Origin: Blastocladiella emersonii ATCC 22665
Lineage: Eukaryota > Blastocladiomycota > Blastocladiomycetes > Blastocladiales > Blastocladiaceae
Assembly (NCBI GenBank): GCA_025594325.1
Contig: JANHCV010000003.1
Location: 1,302,001 to 1,366,000, forward strand
DNA: 64,000 bases
Direction: 5' to 3'
The position numbers and the translations under genes were made by a program. Positions 21,211 through 33,735 of the stretch are shown here, piece by piece; the first letter of the stretch is position 1, and each line of letters opens with the position of its first letter. The notes under the pieces are model-generated. The model ran no database searches. It was not told where the DNA came from and was given only the letters and a program-made list of their open reading frames with translations.

Positions 21211-23802
21211 GTCAGCCCGAACGTCTAGTGATTTTTCGAAAGCGATGGCTTGAATTTCCTGCTCAAGCGACTTGTTAGCAGTTGCGAAAAAGGCTAAATT
21301 GATGATTGTGGCTCAACGTACCAACGAAGTTTCGGCCGCTGCTTTGGAAGCCATTGGGACACACGGTCGAATGCGAGAGGTGTGAGAGCGGGCGATGGGC
21401 GGGACTCGTGAATGAGAGGAGAGAGAGAGAGAGGGTCATCCCAACGAGCGGCCAAGAGTCAGGGGGCGCCGACTGGATGAGGACTTCCCATCACGTGGTG
21501 GGCAGTTCGGAGCGAGCCGGGAGGAGCCTGCAGCTCAGCCACGCGGCGCGGTGGGCAGTCCTCACTCAGCCACACCTCGATGCTCAGCTCCCTCGACTCG
21601 CCCTCGCTTCTCCTCGCCTCCGTGCTCATGATCCACATTGGATCACTTGTTCAATCAATAATAGTTTTTTGAGAAAGATGTTTGCTATAGCGCCACACGT
21701 TAGAGTCAGGCAAGCGCGAGGTCCCAGCATATAGACGAAAAGGGACCCACTACAAGTGCGCAATCAGTCTTCCTTGACTTTTTAGCTGCCCTTAGCGTCT
21801 CTCACTCAATTCATCACTTGAAAAGCTGCTGCGTGAAGTCGGTTCGCGGCCTGATCCGGGCCAAAATGGGGAGCCTGAGCAGCGTTCTTGACTTGGCAGC
21901 GCGTTAGTTGTGGCGCAACGCGATCACGCACCATGCAAGCACTCTCGCCGACTCTCAACGCCAACACATTCACTCCATTAATCTATTTGGGTCACCATCG
22001 CGTAGAGTTCTGTTCGGACTTAATCGATCATCGCGCCCTGGCGCTACGTAGTCGTGATTGTTCGACTGATGCGACGACTGATGCCAGCACGGCGCACACC
22101 GCTGGACGCGTCAGTTCCGCAGCCCGCCGATGGTATCGCTCAAAGGATGATCGCGATCAAGCTAAAACTAAACTTCACGCTCATGTTTGCAGAGCTGCCG
22201 CTCTTGAGGACCAAATGGTCGTTGGCCATGATCATCAACGCGGCTGCCTGCCAAAAAGAGCGGCGCGAATCGCACGCAGTTTACCAGCTCGCTCGTGGCA
22301 CCGACGCGCTCGGGGTTTGTGTCAGGGCCGGATCACGGCTGCTAATGATCGTCACAAGTTGGACACTGCGATCAACGACCAGCAAAGCGCCAGGAGCCAA
22401 CTTTGCGCGGAAGGCCCAGTTCGCAATGTTAATGTCCGCTTCAGCCAGATCGCGTTCCAGTCCCTATTGCTCGATCCAATCCCTCCATAAGCGTCTCGTA
22501 CCGCATTTGCTACGTACCGCGTTTGCTATGTCTGCGCGGGGACAGCCACGCCTTCAGCGGGGTTTCCTCGCGTCGTGTGACAGCCGTGCCGTGTTAGCGA
22601 GCGGGAGAGACTGGCGAAGGCTGCACACGACCAAGAGCTGCGGTTTCCGTCTGCCCATGTTATCTATCGATTTATGTTAAGTTTGCAGGGATAGGGTGCT
22701 ACTAAGGTCGAGCGAGCACTCGGCCGAGACGCGCGCGCAGCGCCGCGAGGGCGTTTTGGGTCACGTGTGTGGCTCGCGTTCCGGGTCCTTCCGCGTCGAT
22801 GGGCATGACAGGTCCAAGTGAGCACCGCCTGGCCAAGAGTTGGCTTCTCTTGGCCGCATTCACGCACAAGCCTCGCATCGCTTCGCCTCACGTGTTAGTC
22901 AGTGACGTGGTGTGACCACTCAAGCCAAGCCACCAATGACGGCTTCACACATTTGTGACAAAAGTGAAGCGAGGTCTTGGTGTCAACGGGCACAACTGCG
23001 TGATGATTCTTTGAACAACACAAAGTAATTAGAGGCTTCATTAATGTACGGGTTGAAGGTCGCATCAGTAACGCATCAAAGCCAGGGGACGTACCCGCGT
23101 CGGGCTGCAGGCGGCTTCGTTGAACGTCATTGGAGTCGAGCGTGGCCAAGCAGACTCGGGAGCGAGGATTCACTTACACGAAGCCTTCAACTTGCTCCGG
23201 GTTGAGTGAGCTTGGGGCCTTTTAAATGCAGCGCTTGCATACTCCTGCATTCAACCAACCTGTAGCTGCACTTGGGCTCAGAGAATGCACGCATAACTAA
23301 AGCCACAGTCACATGTTTGCGAACAAGCCTGACTACAGTGCATTACGAGAAGGTGTTCTGACTGCTCAGAGATGAGGAGTCCGGGCGACAAGGGCCCGAC
23401 GAGACGCGATGTTCATGCGCACGTGACCAAATCTCTCACTCCATCACCCGCATGGCGGCTCCCTCTGAGCTAAATCACATAATCGGTTCATGAAACGTGC
23501 GCTTGTACTTCATCTCTACACGAAGGTGAGAGCCCGTACCATCGCAATACATAACCATCCGCTACTCGTTACCCGTCATCAAATCATGGAACAACGAGTT
23601 CACGAGCCTCCCAACGATTCTCGCATGATCCCACGACACGATCGTGGGCTTCAATGTCGTGCGAGGCCGTGGTATCATCGCATTTTGCTCGGAGCGTCCC
23701 ACATTCGCAGCCTTACGCACTGTTCTGGGCTCTGAGTTCAAGCTGCGCAAGATCGCCGCAGTGAGGTCAGTGCGACGTTTTAGTACCACGAGTCAAGCAA
23801 GG
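21211..23802. other. Gene-poor, less GC-rich zone
   Basis: About 2.6 kb with clearly lower GC than its flanks. A short (GA)n tract is near 21413-21433. Several open frames of 75-210 codons occur on both strands (for example 21888-22490, 22054-22680, 22895-23173), but none shows a domain, repeat or biased codon use that I can defend. No tRNA cloverleaf, transposase or terminal repeat was recognised. Confidence 0.4.
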
Positions 23803-25662
23803 TTAAGCCCGATGGATTGTCGAATGGAGATCGTCTTCATCACTCCCCTCCTCGCTCTCCTCCTCCTCGCCGTCCTCCCCCGCCGCCGAGTACTCCGACT
23901 CGGACCCAGATCCCGCCTCAGCCGCTGCAGCGTTGAACACCGGCCCACCGCTGCTCGCTGCCCGCGCTCCCGCGCTCTTCGCCGGCGCGGGCGCGAGCCC
24001 CTGGACCCCACCCGCCGCCGCCGCCGCCGCCGCGGGGCTCGCCTCAACACGTCGCCGCTTCCCCTCGCGGGTCCGCGCGTCGACGGCGGCGTGCTCGACC
24101 CATCCGGACGCGAGATCGACGTCGCCGGCGTACGCGCCGTCGCGCGGAGTTCTGCCGCGGACGTGGACGGCGTCAACGTGGCGGTCGAGGTCGTAGGCGC
24201 GGAGGAACCGGCGCGAGCACTGGGTGCAGGGGAACTTGCGGCGGACGTCGATGCCCGTGAGCTCGACGAGGAGGTCGGCCGCCGGGTGCGGTGCGGGCGC
24301 GGCGCCGTCGGCCTTGTCGGGGTCGGGGTCGGCGGCCGTGGCCGAGAGCTTCCGCTTGCGCTGCTGGCGGAGCTCGCGGTGGTTGACGTGCACGGCGAGG
24401 AGGTGGCGCTCGAGGAACGAGCGGTTGGCAAAGGACCGGCCGCACTCGGGGCACTCGAACGGCTTGACGCCCTGGTGCACGGTCAGAACGTGCTTGCGCA
24501 GGTTCGACTTGGTCGACAGCACCGACTCGCACCCGGGCTCGGTGCACGGGTACGACGGCGGCGGCATCACGACCACGGCGGTCGTCGCCGTCGTCGGCGG
24601 CGGCGCGCCCTTACCAGCATCACCGGCGCTAGCGGGAACAGCGGGCACCGTGACGGCGACGGGGACCGGGTGCTGGGTGCGGACGTGGGTCTGGAGCCCC
24701 CACCGCGACTTGAGGACCTTGCTGCACACGGGGCAGACGAGGGCGGTGGCCTCGGCGGCGTGGCCGGTGCGCAGGTGGGTCTGGAGGGCGGACCAGGTCT
24801 CGAAGGCGAGGCCGCACGCGTCGCGGGTGCACAGGTACGACTTCGGGTTCTCGTGGCGGCCGAGGTGCTTGTTGAGCTTGGACGGGGTCGGGAACGACTT
24901 TTCGCACGCGGGCCAGGTGCACGGGTACAGGGCGGTGCCGGCGTGGTCGGCGGCGTGGCGGCGCAGCTGCGTGTGCTTGGCGAAGGCGGCGGCGCACCCG
25001 GGCTCGGCGCAGGTGAAGGGCTTCGGGGTGTCGTGGCGCTGCTCGTGGTCCTTGAGCTGGTGCTTGTGCCGGAACCGCTTGCCGCACCCGTCGCGCGGGC
25101 ATGCGTGCGGCTTCGGGTTCTCGTCGTCGTGCAGCGACGCGTGCTGCTGCAGCGTGCGCTGCCGCGCGAAGCCCTTGTTGCACACGGGGCAGACGAATGG
25201 GCGCTACAGAGGTTTGGTGTTAGTCGGCGCTCGCGATACGGAGGGTGGACCGCATACCTCGCCAGTGTGGGTCCGAATGTGATCGTTGAGCACCGACTTG
25301 CGGCTGTACACCTTGCCGCAGCCCTCGAACGGGCACGGGAGCGGGATACCCTTGGCGCGGGCCGACGCCGACGAGGCTGTCGTGGATGCGGCGCTGCTGC
25401 TGCTGGCGGCCCACTCGGCCGTCGAGGCAACGCTCGACGGAGCGCTGGTGCCGGCCGGCGTCGGCAGGGCGACCGAGGGCGACAGGGTGCGCACTGACAG
25501 CGAGGGGCTGGGCGACGGGCGCGGGGTCGTCGGGACCAGGGCGCCATGGTGGTGCGGCGAGGAGGTCGTGCTCGGGACGGTGACGACCCGCTGCGGGGCA
25601 GCCCGGGCCGCGGCGGCTGCCACGTTGATCTGGACGACCTGGACGGTCGGCGGTGGATTCAT
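23803..25662 (-). CDS. Ten-finger C2H2 protein, TFIIIA-like, 601 aa
   Basis: Probable transcription factor IIIA, which would bind the 5S rRNA gene internal control region and 5S RNA. Exon 1 is 25662-25258, intron 25204-25257 (54 nt) and exon 2 is 25203-23803; the join reads THTGERPFVCPVC. Ten C2H2 fingers run in tandem, starting with CPFEGCGKVYSRKSVLNDH near residue 110. They include CPRDGCGKRFRHKHQLKDH, CTWPACEKSFPTPSKLNKH and CPECGRSFANRSFLERH. A basic spacer of about 50 residues (with RQQRKRKLS) separates fingers 9 and 10. This matches the 9+1 arrangement I recall for fission yeast TFIIIA. The N-terminus is Ala/Pro/Ser-rich and the C-terminus is a Glu/Asp/Ser tail. The start shares a 264-bp divergent promoter with CDC37. 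A generic multi-finger factor is the alternative. Confidence 0.78.
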
Positions 25663-25926
25663 TGCACCGAGTGTGGGGTCCAGCGACGGGGGAGAGGGAG
25701 AGCGAGCGCTCAGGGACTGATCCGAGCCGTGGTCGAGACCGGAGACAGAGCCGATGGGTGTGGCAGGCGGACCACGCCGTGGCGCAACGCTCTCCTGTTC
25801 GCCGCGGTTCGCGTAGTCGTTGTCGCCGCTCGTCGCCGCCGTCGCGCGCCCCTCGACTGCCGCGATCCCCGCTCCCGACTCCACCCGGAACGCAACGCAA
25901 TCCACGCAACGCAACGCATCAACGCC
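25663..25926. promoter_or_regulatory. Divergent promoter, TFIIIA-like / CDC37
   Basis: 264 bp separating the two start codons, so both genes must share upstream control DNA here. Near the CDC37 start lie repeated CGCAACGCAA/CGCAACGCAT units (25889-25921). No TATA box is evident. Confidence 0.45.
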
Positions 25927-27449
25927 ATGAGCCGCATCAACTACTCCAAGTGGGACAACATCGAGCTGTCGGACGACGAGGACGTGGAGGTGCACCCGAA
26001 CGTCGACAAGAAGTCGTTCATCCGGTGGCGCCAGCAGAAGATCCACCAGGACCGCGCCGAGCGCGAGCACGGCATCGCCCAGTACACGACGCAGCTCGCC
26101 TGGCTCGACGAGTACCTGACGATCCTCGAGGCCTTCCCCGACCCGCCCAAGGACACGATTGACCGCGCCCACGCCCACCTCGCCAAGTTCGCCAACGTCC
26201 CCGAGCAGCTGCAGTTCACGCGCGTCGTCAACTCGCCCAAGGCCTTTGCCGCCTTCCGCGACCAGGTCCGTGCCCACCGCGCCACCCTCGTCAAGGAGCG
26301 CCAGCGCCTGCTCGACGAGGACGCCAAGCACCTGTCCGTCGACAAGATCAGCAAGCCCGGCTTCGACTCGACGGTACGCTGCTCGGCTCGGGTGCGCGAC
26401 CGCTCGAGACTGACGCGTCGATCCTCGTCATTTAGCGCGTCAACTCTGGCAAGTCGGCCGAGCCACCAAAGACCGCTGCTGCTGCTGCTTCCGCCACCGG
26501 CAAGGCGCCCGCGGCGGCCAAGGGCAAGGCGACGGCGACCACGGTCGAGGTGCTGAACCCGACGGCCGCCGCCAAGGGCAAGGCCGCGCACGCCAAGGAG
26601 GCCGCGACGGCGAAGCGCGCGCCCGAGGACAAGTACATTACGTCCGACGACGCGCTCGCCTACGCGAACCTCGACACCTCCGACTACCCGGCCATGTACT
26701 CGTTCCTGCGCGACCACCCGCACCTCGTCTCCTCGTCCGTGAGCGACGAGATCCTGGCCGCGGCGTTCCAGTGCGAGATGGACGGGAAGCCCGCCAAGAC
26801 CAAGCGGTACGTGCACCAGTCGCAGGTGCTGTCCTTCTGCCTCAAGCTCGGCGCCAACGGCGCGCCCATGTTCTTCTCCAAGATCGCCGACCCGAGCCAC
26901 CAGGCCTCGCGCATGTTCCGCGACGAGTGCGCCGCCACCCTCGCCCACATCCAGAAGCGCTCGCAGGTGCTCCGCGCCAAGGCCAAGGGCCAGCTCGTCT
27001 CGTCCATTGACCTCGAGCCCAAGGGCAACAAGATGGACGTGTTTCGCGACCTGCCGACGGAGCTGCAGCAGGCGCTGCTGACCGAGGACCTGGACAAGGT
27101 CGACGCGGTCCTCGCGGCCAAGTCCGAGACCGAGCGCGCCCGCCTGCGCAAGGCGTGCGTCGACGCTGGGATCCTGCGCGACCCCGACGTCAAGGTCGCC
27201 GACGGCGAGCTGTCCGTGTCCGAGGAGGAGAAGCTGCGCCTGTTCAAGTCGCTGCCCGCCGAGTTTGGCGAGGCCCTGCTCGCGGGCAACCTCGAGCACG
27301 CCAACGTGCTCCTCACGGGCTACGACGAGGCCGAGGCCGAGCGCGTCCTCGACGTCTGCAAGCGCGGCGGGTTCCTCGAGTTTGAGGAGGACGACGACGA
27401 GGAGGAGGGCGAGCAGCAGCAGTCGGGGATCCAGGAGGTCGCCGAGTAG
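25927..27449 (+). CDS. CDC37: Hsp90 co-chaperone Cdc37, 486 aa
   Basis: Kinase-loading co-chaperone of Hsp90 in the cytosol. Exons 25927-26373 and 26436-27449; the intron is 62 nt with a GTACGC donor and TTTAG acceptor. The N-terminus reads MSRINYSKWDNIELSDDED, the invariant Cdc37 opening, with Ser15 in a CK2 context. WRQQKIHQDRAERE follows. The Hsp90-binding middle domain includes YVHQSQVLSFCLKLG and the downstream ALLTEDLDKVDAVL helices. An Ala/Lys/Thr-rich linker around residues 155-200 is an insert. The C-terminus is acidic (EEDDDEEEGEQQQSG). Only 147 bp separate its stop from the convergent Fanzor stop. Confidence 0.95.
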
Positions 27450-27596
27450 TGTTGTTCAAGTCACAAGTCAATTTTGTTCCTGATCTGTATCATTTGGCTC
27501 TACACGGCATACACTGTACGTCGCGTGGCCAGACACAAATAACATGAAATGGGCCCTGGGGTGGGCTCCAAGGGGAAGGGTGGGAGGGAAATTGGG
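27450..27596 (-). ncRNA. Candidate position of a Fanzor guide RNA (speculative)
   Basis: Fanzor and TnpB guide RNAs are usually encoded at the 3' end of the nuclease gene, extending past the stop codon to the element end. Here that space is the 147 bp between the Fanzor stop and the CDC37 stop, probably overlapping the ORF end. I see no strong hairpin beyond a GGGCCC palindrome near 27551-27556, and no terminal repeats. The placement follows family knowledge, not a structure seen in this sequence. Confidence 0.15.
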
Positions 27597-30500
27597 TTAC
27601 AAGACCTGCGACGCGTTCTGTCCACGTTGACGCTCGAGCGCACGCTTCCGACGCGTCGCGCGGTTGCGCTTACGACGTCGACGGTACGCCTGCTCCTGCA
27701 CGTCCTTGGTCTCGAGCTGACTCGGGTCCAAGGTCTGCCCGAGCACGCTCGCCTCGCGGACGGCTGCGCGCGCCTTCTTGGCCTTGAGGCGCTTCGCCTC
27801 GGCCACCGCCGTCGCCCGAGGAACGCCCACGCGCCGCACGCCCGAGACCACCGTGTTACCCGACGTCACAGCAGCGGGTCGGACGAGCGAGGTAGAAGTC
27901 GAGAGCGACTTGGGGTTGGTGGTGAGCTTGGACTGGGAAGCGGGGGCCGAGGAACTTGGTGAAGATGATGCCGAGGCCGAGGAACTTTGTGAAGATGATG
28001 CCGAGGCCGAGGAACTTGGTGAAGATGATCCTGAGGCCGAGGAACTTGGTGAAGATGATGCCGAGGGCTCCGCGACCTCGTCGTCCTCGTCAAAGTGCAG
28101 CAGGTGCGAGTTGAAGAGGAGGATGTTCATGGCGGCGTTGCGGTCGCGGTTGAAGGCCTTGCCACACGACCTGCACGTCTTCTTGTTCCAGTCGTCGGCC
28201 TGCACGAGGTCGCACTTGTGGTTCTTGCCGTTGTCGGCCGCCACGGCAGCGCACGCGCAGCACCGCTTGGACGTGTACGCCTCGTTGACGACGTGGATGT
28301 CGACGCCGCGCTTGCGCATTTCGCGGATCATCTCCTTAACCGGGCCCTTGTGCGACTTCTTGATTGCGCCGAAGTTGTTGGCGTGGCCAATGAGCACGAC
28401 CGCGTCGTGGAACGAGTTGGCGAGGTCGGACCACCACTTCTGGCGCCGCGAGCCCGAGAAGAACCGGCGGCGCTTGCGCGACTTGCGGTCGCCAAACTCC
28501 TGGAGCTGCGCCGCGTGCTTGAGCTCGGCCTCGAGGATCTTGTCCTGGTCGCGCGACATGTACGCCTCCGACAGCTCGACGAGGGCCGGCTCGACGCCCC
28601 ACTTCTTGGCCGCGTCGACGTGGTCCTTGGCCGCCCGAACGGCGCCCGTCTGGTACTGGAACTGCGCGCTGGTGATCTGCGCGTACGTGGCCTTGCCCTC
28701 GGTGTCCATGTTGGTGGCGATGTCGAGGACCTCCTGCTTGAAGTCGGCCGAGTCCGCGTGCGCCGACCGTTGGGCGCGGGCCCGCCGGTCACGCATGCGC
28801 TTGGCCTGCTTGTACGTCACCGCGAGACCCGAGATGAAGAAGCCGACACCCGGGTCAATGACGATCACGTACTGGCCGCGCCGGACCCGGATCTTGACGT
28901 TCTTGACGGCAAACTCCTTGGGGTCCTTGACCTCCTCGTCGTTGGCGTCGTCCTCGTGGGCGTCGACCATGCCGCACGCCGTCTCGAGCAGCTCCTCCTC
29001 GTCCGACTTGTACTCCTCGTTGGCCTCCTGCTGGTCGCCCTGCCGCCCGATCTCCTGCTCGGCCTCCTGCTGGTCAACGGTGCCGTTGTCGCTGCCGCGG
29101 GAGCGCGAACCCGACTTGGCCTTGCGGGCCGCGCCGAACGACTTTTCGATCTTGGTCGGGATGCCACCCTTGGTCATGATGAGGTGCAGGGCGTAGCCGT
29201 CGGTCTTGAAGGTGCCCGAGAACCAGTTGATGAACCGCCGGTTCAGGCCGTCCCACCGCCACAGCAGCCACGGCTCGAAGATCTGGGCCGCGAACTCGAG
29301 CTGGTAGTCCCACGTCCGCTTGTTGAAGGCGACGCCCACCCTGCACGCCGCGTCGAACAGCTCGCGGTCTTCGTCCTCCAACGCGCCGAACAACTGCGCG
29401 CTCGGCTCGGCGCCCGTTGGGTTCTCGACGCCGAGGTACGCGAGGATGTGCGCGCGCCGGTGAGCGGGGACGAGCGTGACGATGCGCGCCGTGGTTGCCG
29501 TCGCCGCGGATGCGATGGCGGATGGCGAGCGAGGTGGCGAACTTAGGGGCGAGCGTGGTGGTGTGGGCGAGCGTGGTGGTGCGGGCGAGCGCGGGCGCGG
29601 GGAGGCGGGCGGGCGAGGTGCGGGCGAGCGCGGGCGCGGGGAGGCGGGCGGGCGAGGTGCGGACGAGCGCAGACGCGGCGGCGAGCGAGGCTCGGTACCG
29701 CGCGGTGGACCGGGCGGTCGGGGTTTGGGTATCGCGGCCGCGGCCGCCGCGGCTTCTACTTCGTCGTCGTCGGGCAGGTCCTCCATGTCGGCGGCGCGCT
29801 CCTCCTCGGTGAGCGCGACGAGCGGCGCGCGCGGGGTCGGAGCGGCGGGCGAGGTAACGACGGGCGCCGCGGGTTCGGCGGGCGAGGTCACGACGAGCGG
29901 GGGCGGCGGGTTGAAGATGGGCGCGGCGGGTGGCTGCATCGGCAGCGGCGCGGGTGCGACGGGCGGCAACGGCGCGGGCGCGGCGGGCGGTAGCGGAGCG
30001 GGCGCGGCGAGCCCGGGTCCCGATGGCGGCGTCGGCAGCGAGTTGGCGCCGGTGAGGGCGAGGGCGGAGAGCGGGCTGAGGAGCGAGTCGGCGGCGAGCG
30101 GGAGGGCGGTGCGGGACCGCTTCGCGACGAGCGGCGGGCCCGCGGCAACGGCGGCGGGCGAGAGACTGCGACTCCGAGGCCGTTTGCGCTGGCGAGCGGG
30201 CTCGCCCGTGTCGCACTGCATGGGCTCGACGTCGCCCGCCGACGACTGCGTCACGTTCGCGCCCGACCCGTAGTCGCAAGAGACGAGGCCGTCGGCCATG
30301 AGGTCAATGGAGTCGATGCGCGGTGGGGCAGCCTCCGACGCGGTCTCGGACGGGAGCGACGCCGTCGACTCGGCGGGCTGCTCGAACGGCTGCGTGGTGG
30401 TTGCACGGACCGAGTCGAGCGGGAGCGGCGACCGGAACGCGTCGGAGGGGACAATGTACACGGAAAACTCGTCACACACCCACACGCGCGGGCACCCCGC

Positions 30501-30908
30501 GGCGCTGTCGAACTCGACTCGGGCGGCCGGGCAGTTGCCGCGGATCCACCCGGCGACCCGCACCGCGAAGAGGGTGCACGGGTCGCCGCCCTTGATCAGC
30601 GGCGCGAGGCCAGGGTCGGGCTCGGACGCTCGCGCGAGCGCCTTGGCCGACGGGTACGCCCACGAGTGCAGCGGCTGCTTGAAGGGTCCCTGCTTGAGGG
30701 CCTGGTCGGCGGGCGCGAGCACGGGAGCGCGGCGAGGTGGTAGCGTCTGCTGCTGCTGCTGCTGCAACTTGATGTACTCCCGGCGGATCGACCAGCACCG
30801 CTCGCAGCCCTCGCCACCGGGATCGCAGTGGCAGTGCGGGAACTTGTGGGTGCGGAGAACCTCCTCGAGGACTTCTCGCACGTCTCGATCGTCATCATGA
30901 TATGCCAT
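27597..30908 (-). CDS. Fanzor (eukaryotic TnpB-family RNA-guided nuclease), 1103 aa
   Basis: Single intronless ORF. Residues 1-480 are variable: a small Cys cluster (CHCDPGGEGCERC) and long Pro/Arg/Ser/Ala tracts. The conserved part starts near residue 490. LNRRFINWFSGTFKTDGYAL is the segment ahead of the nuclease core. The RuvC-I strand is VIVIDPGVGFF, with Asp685. At the usual RuvC-II strand the sequence is VVLIGHANNFG (841-845 GHANN) without a Glu. Glu876 instead sits in HVVNEAYTSKRC, the rearranged position described for Fanzors. A zinc ribbon follows with Cys883/884/886, Cys899 and Cys912/915, then RuvC-III NRDRNAAMNIL with Asp922. The core is intact. An acidic/Ser repeat (948-988) and a Lys/Arg-rich tail resembling a nuclear signal end the protein. 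Composition matches the host genes. Expected role: RNA-guided DNA cutting in the nucleus, either for a transposon or after domestication. Confidence 0.9.
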   Translation of the reverse strand: MAYHDDDRDVREVLEEVLRTHKFPHCHCDPGGEGCERCWSIRREYIKLQQQQQQTLPPRRAPVLAPADQALKQGPFKQPLHSWAYPSAKALARASEPDPGLAPLIKGGDPCTLFAVRVAGWIRGNCPAARVEFDSAAGCPRVWVCDEFSVYIVPSDAFRSPLPLDSVRATTTQPFEQPAESTASLPSETASEAAPPRIDSIDLMADGLVSCDYGSGANVTQSSAGDVEPMQCDTGEPARQRKRPRSRSLSPAAVAAGPPLVAKRSRTALPLAADSLLSPLSALALTGANSLPTPPSGPGLAAPAPLPPAAPAPLPPVAPAPLPMQPPAAPIFNPPPPLVVTSPAEPAAPVVTSPAAPTPRAPLVALTEEERAADMEDLPDDDEVEAAAAAAAIPKPRPPGPPRGTEPRSPPRLRSSAPRPPASPRPRSPAPRPPASPRPRSPAPPRSPTPPRSPLSSPPRSPSAIASAATATTARIVTLVPAHRRAHILAYLGVENPTGAEPSAQLFGALEDEDRELFDAACRVGVAFNKRTWDYQLEFAAQIFEPWLLWRWDGLNRRFINWFSGTFKTDGYALHLIMTKGGIPTKIEKSFGAARKAKSGSRSRGSDNGTVDQQEAEQEIGRQGDQQEANEEYKSDEEELLETACGMVDAHEDDANDEEVKDPKEFAVKNVKIRVRRGQYVIVIDPGVGFFISGLAVTYKQAKRMRDRRARAQRSAHADSADFKQEVLDIATNMDTEGKATYAQITSAQFQYQTGAVRAAKDHVDAAKKWGVEPALVELSEAYMSRDQDKILEAELKHAAQLQEFGDRKSRKRRRFFSGSRRQKWWSDLANSFHDAVVLIGHANNFGAIKKSHKGPVKEMIREMRKRGVDIHVVNEAYTSKRCCACAAVAADNGKNHKCDLVQADDWNKKTCRSCGKAFNRDRNAAMNILLFNSHLLHFDEDDEVAEPSASSSPSSSASGSSSPSSSASASSSQSSSASASSSPSSSAPASQSKLTTNPKSLSTSTSLVRPAAVTSGNTVVSGVRRVGVPRATAVAEAKRLKAKKARAAVREASVLGQTLDPSQLETKDVQEQAYRRRRKRNRATRRKRALERQRGQNASQVL
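27945..28066. repeat. 30-bp tandem repeat inside the Fanzor ORF (about 4 copies)
   Basis: Unit GAAGATGATGCCGAGGCCGA plus GGAACTTGGT on the plus strand, in copies starting at 27961, 27991 and 28021 with partial units on both sides; one or two mismatches per copy. In the Fanzor frame it encodes a Ser/Ala decapeptide (residues 948-988); antisense it would read acidic. The length is a multiple of three, so copy number can change without a frameshift. Confidence 0.9.
29581..29658. repeat. Two perfect 39-bp direct repeats in the Fanzor ORF
   Basis: Copies at 29581-29619 and 29620-29658 are identical, with shorter degenerate copies on both sides (from about 29530 and to about 29680). They encode Pro/Ser/Arg-rich sequence (PRPPASPRPRSPA) in the variable N-terminal half. 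In-frame length again. Confidence 0.85.
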
Positions 30909-31120
30909 TGCGGTAGGTGGGGAACACGAGGAGAGCGAGGATCGAAGGCGACGGCGGCCACGAGTTTCGACACGATCGAGAGTAGACTAAATGATAAATA
31001 ACTTTGGATCTCGTAGGGGACACGGGGGGACGGATAGTTTTCAACAAGGCGAGCAAGCAACGTGGGAGGGGGGAGCGACAAAAAGTGAGGCAGTCAGATC
31101 GTATGGACAAGTCCGCTCGC

Positions 31121-33735
<2,615 letters not shown>

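Noticed and set aside
21888-22680. Two overlapping plus-strand frames of about 200 codons
   Set aside because: No domain, biased codon use or conserved spacing; they overlap each other in different frames in an intergenic zone.
27945-28066. Regular 30-bp repeats considered as a CRISPR-like array
   Set aside because: Units are directly adjacent with no spacers, lie inside a coding frame, and the genome is eukaryotic.
27778-29546. Two long plus-strand frames over the Fanzor gene
   Set aside because: The minus strand carries a complete nuclease core; plus-strand products have no recognised domain.
27450-31120. Terminal inverted repeats or target-site duplication around the Fanzor ORF
   Set aside because: Only trivial purine-run matches (such as GTGGGAGGG on both sides) were found by eye, so I do not call an element boundary.
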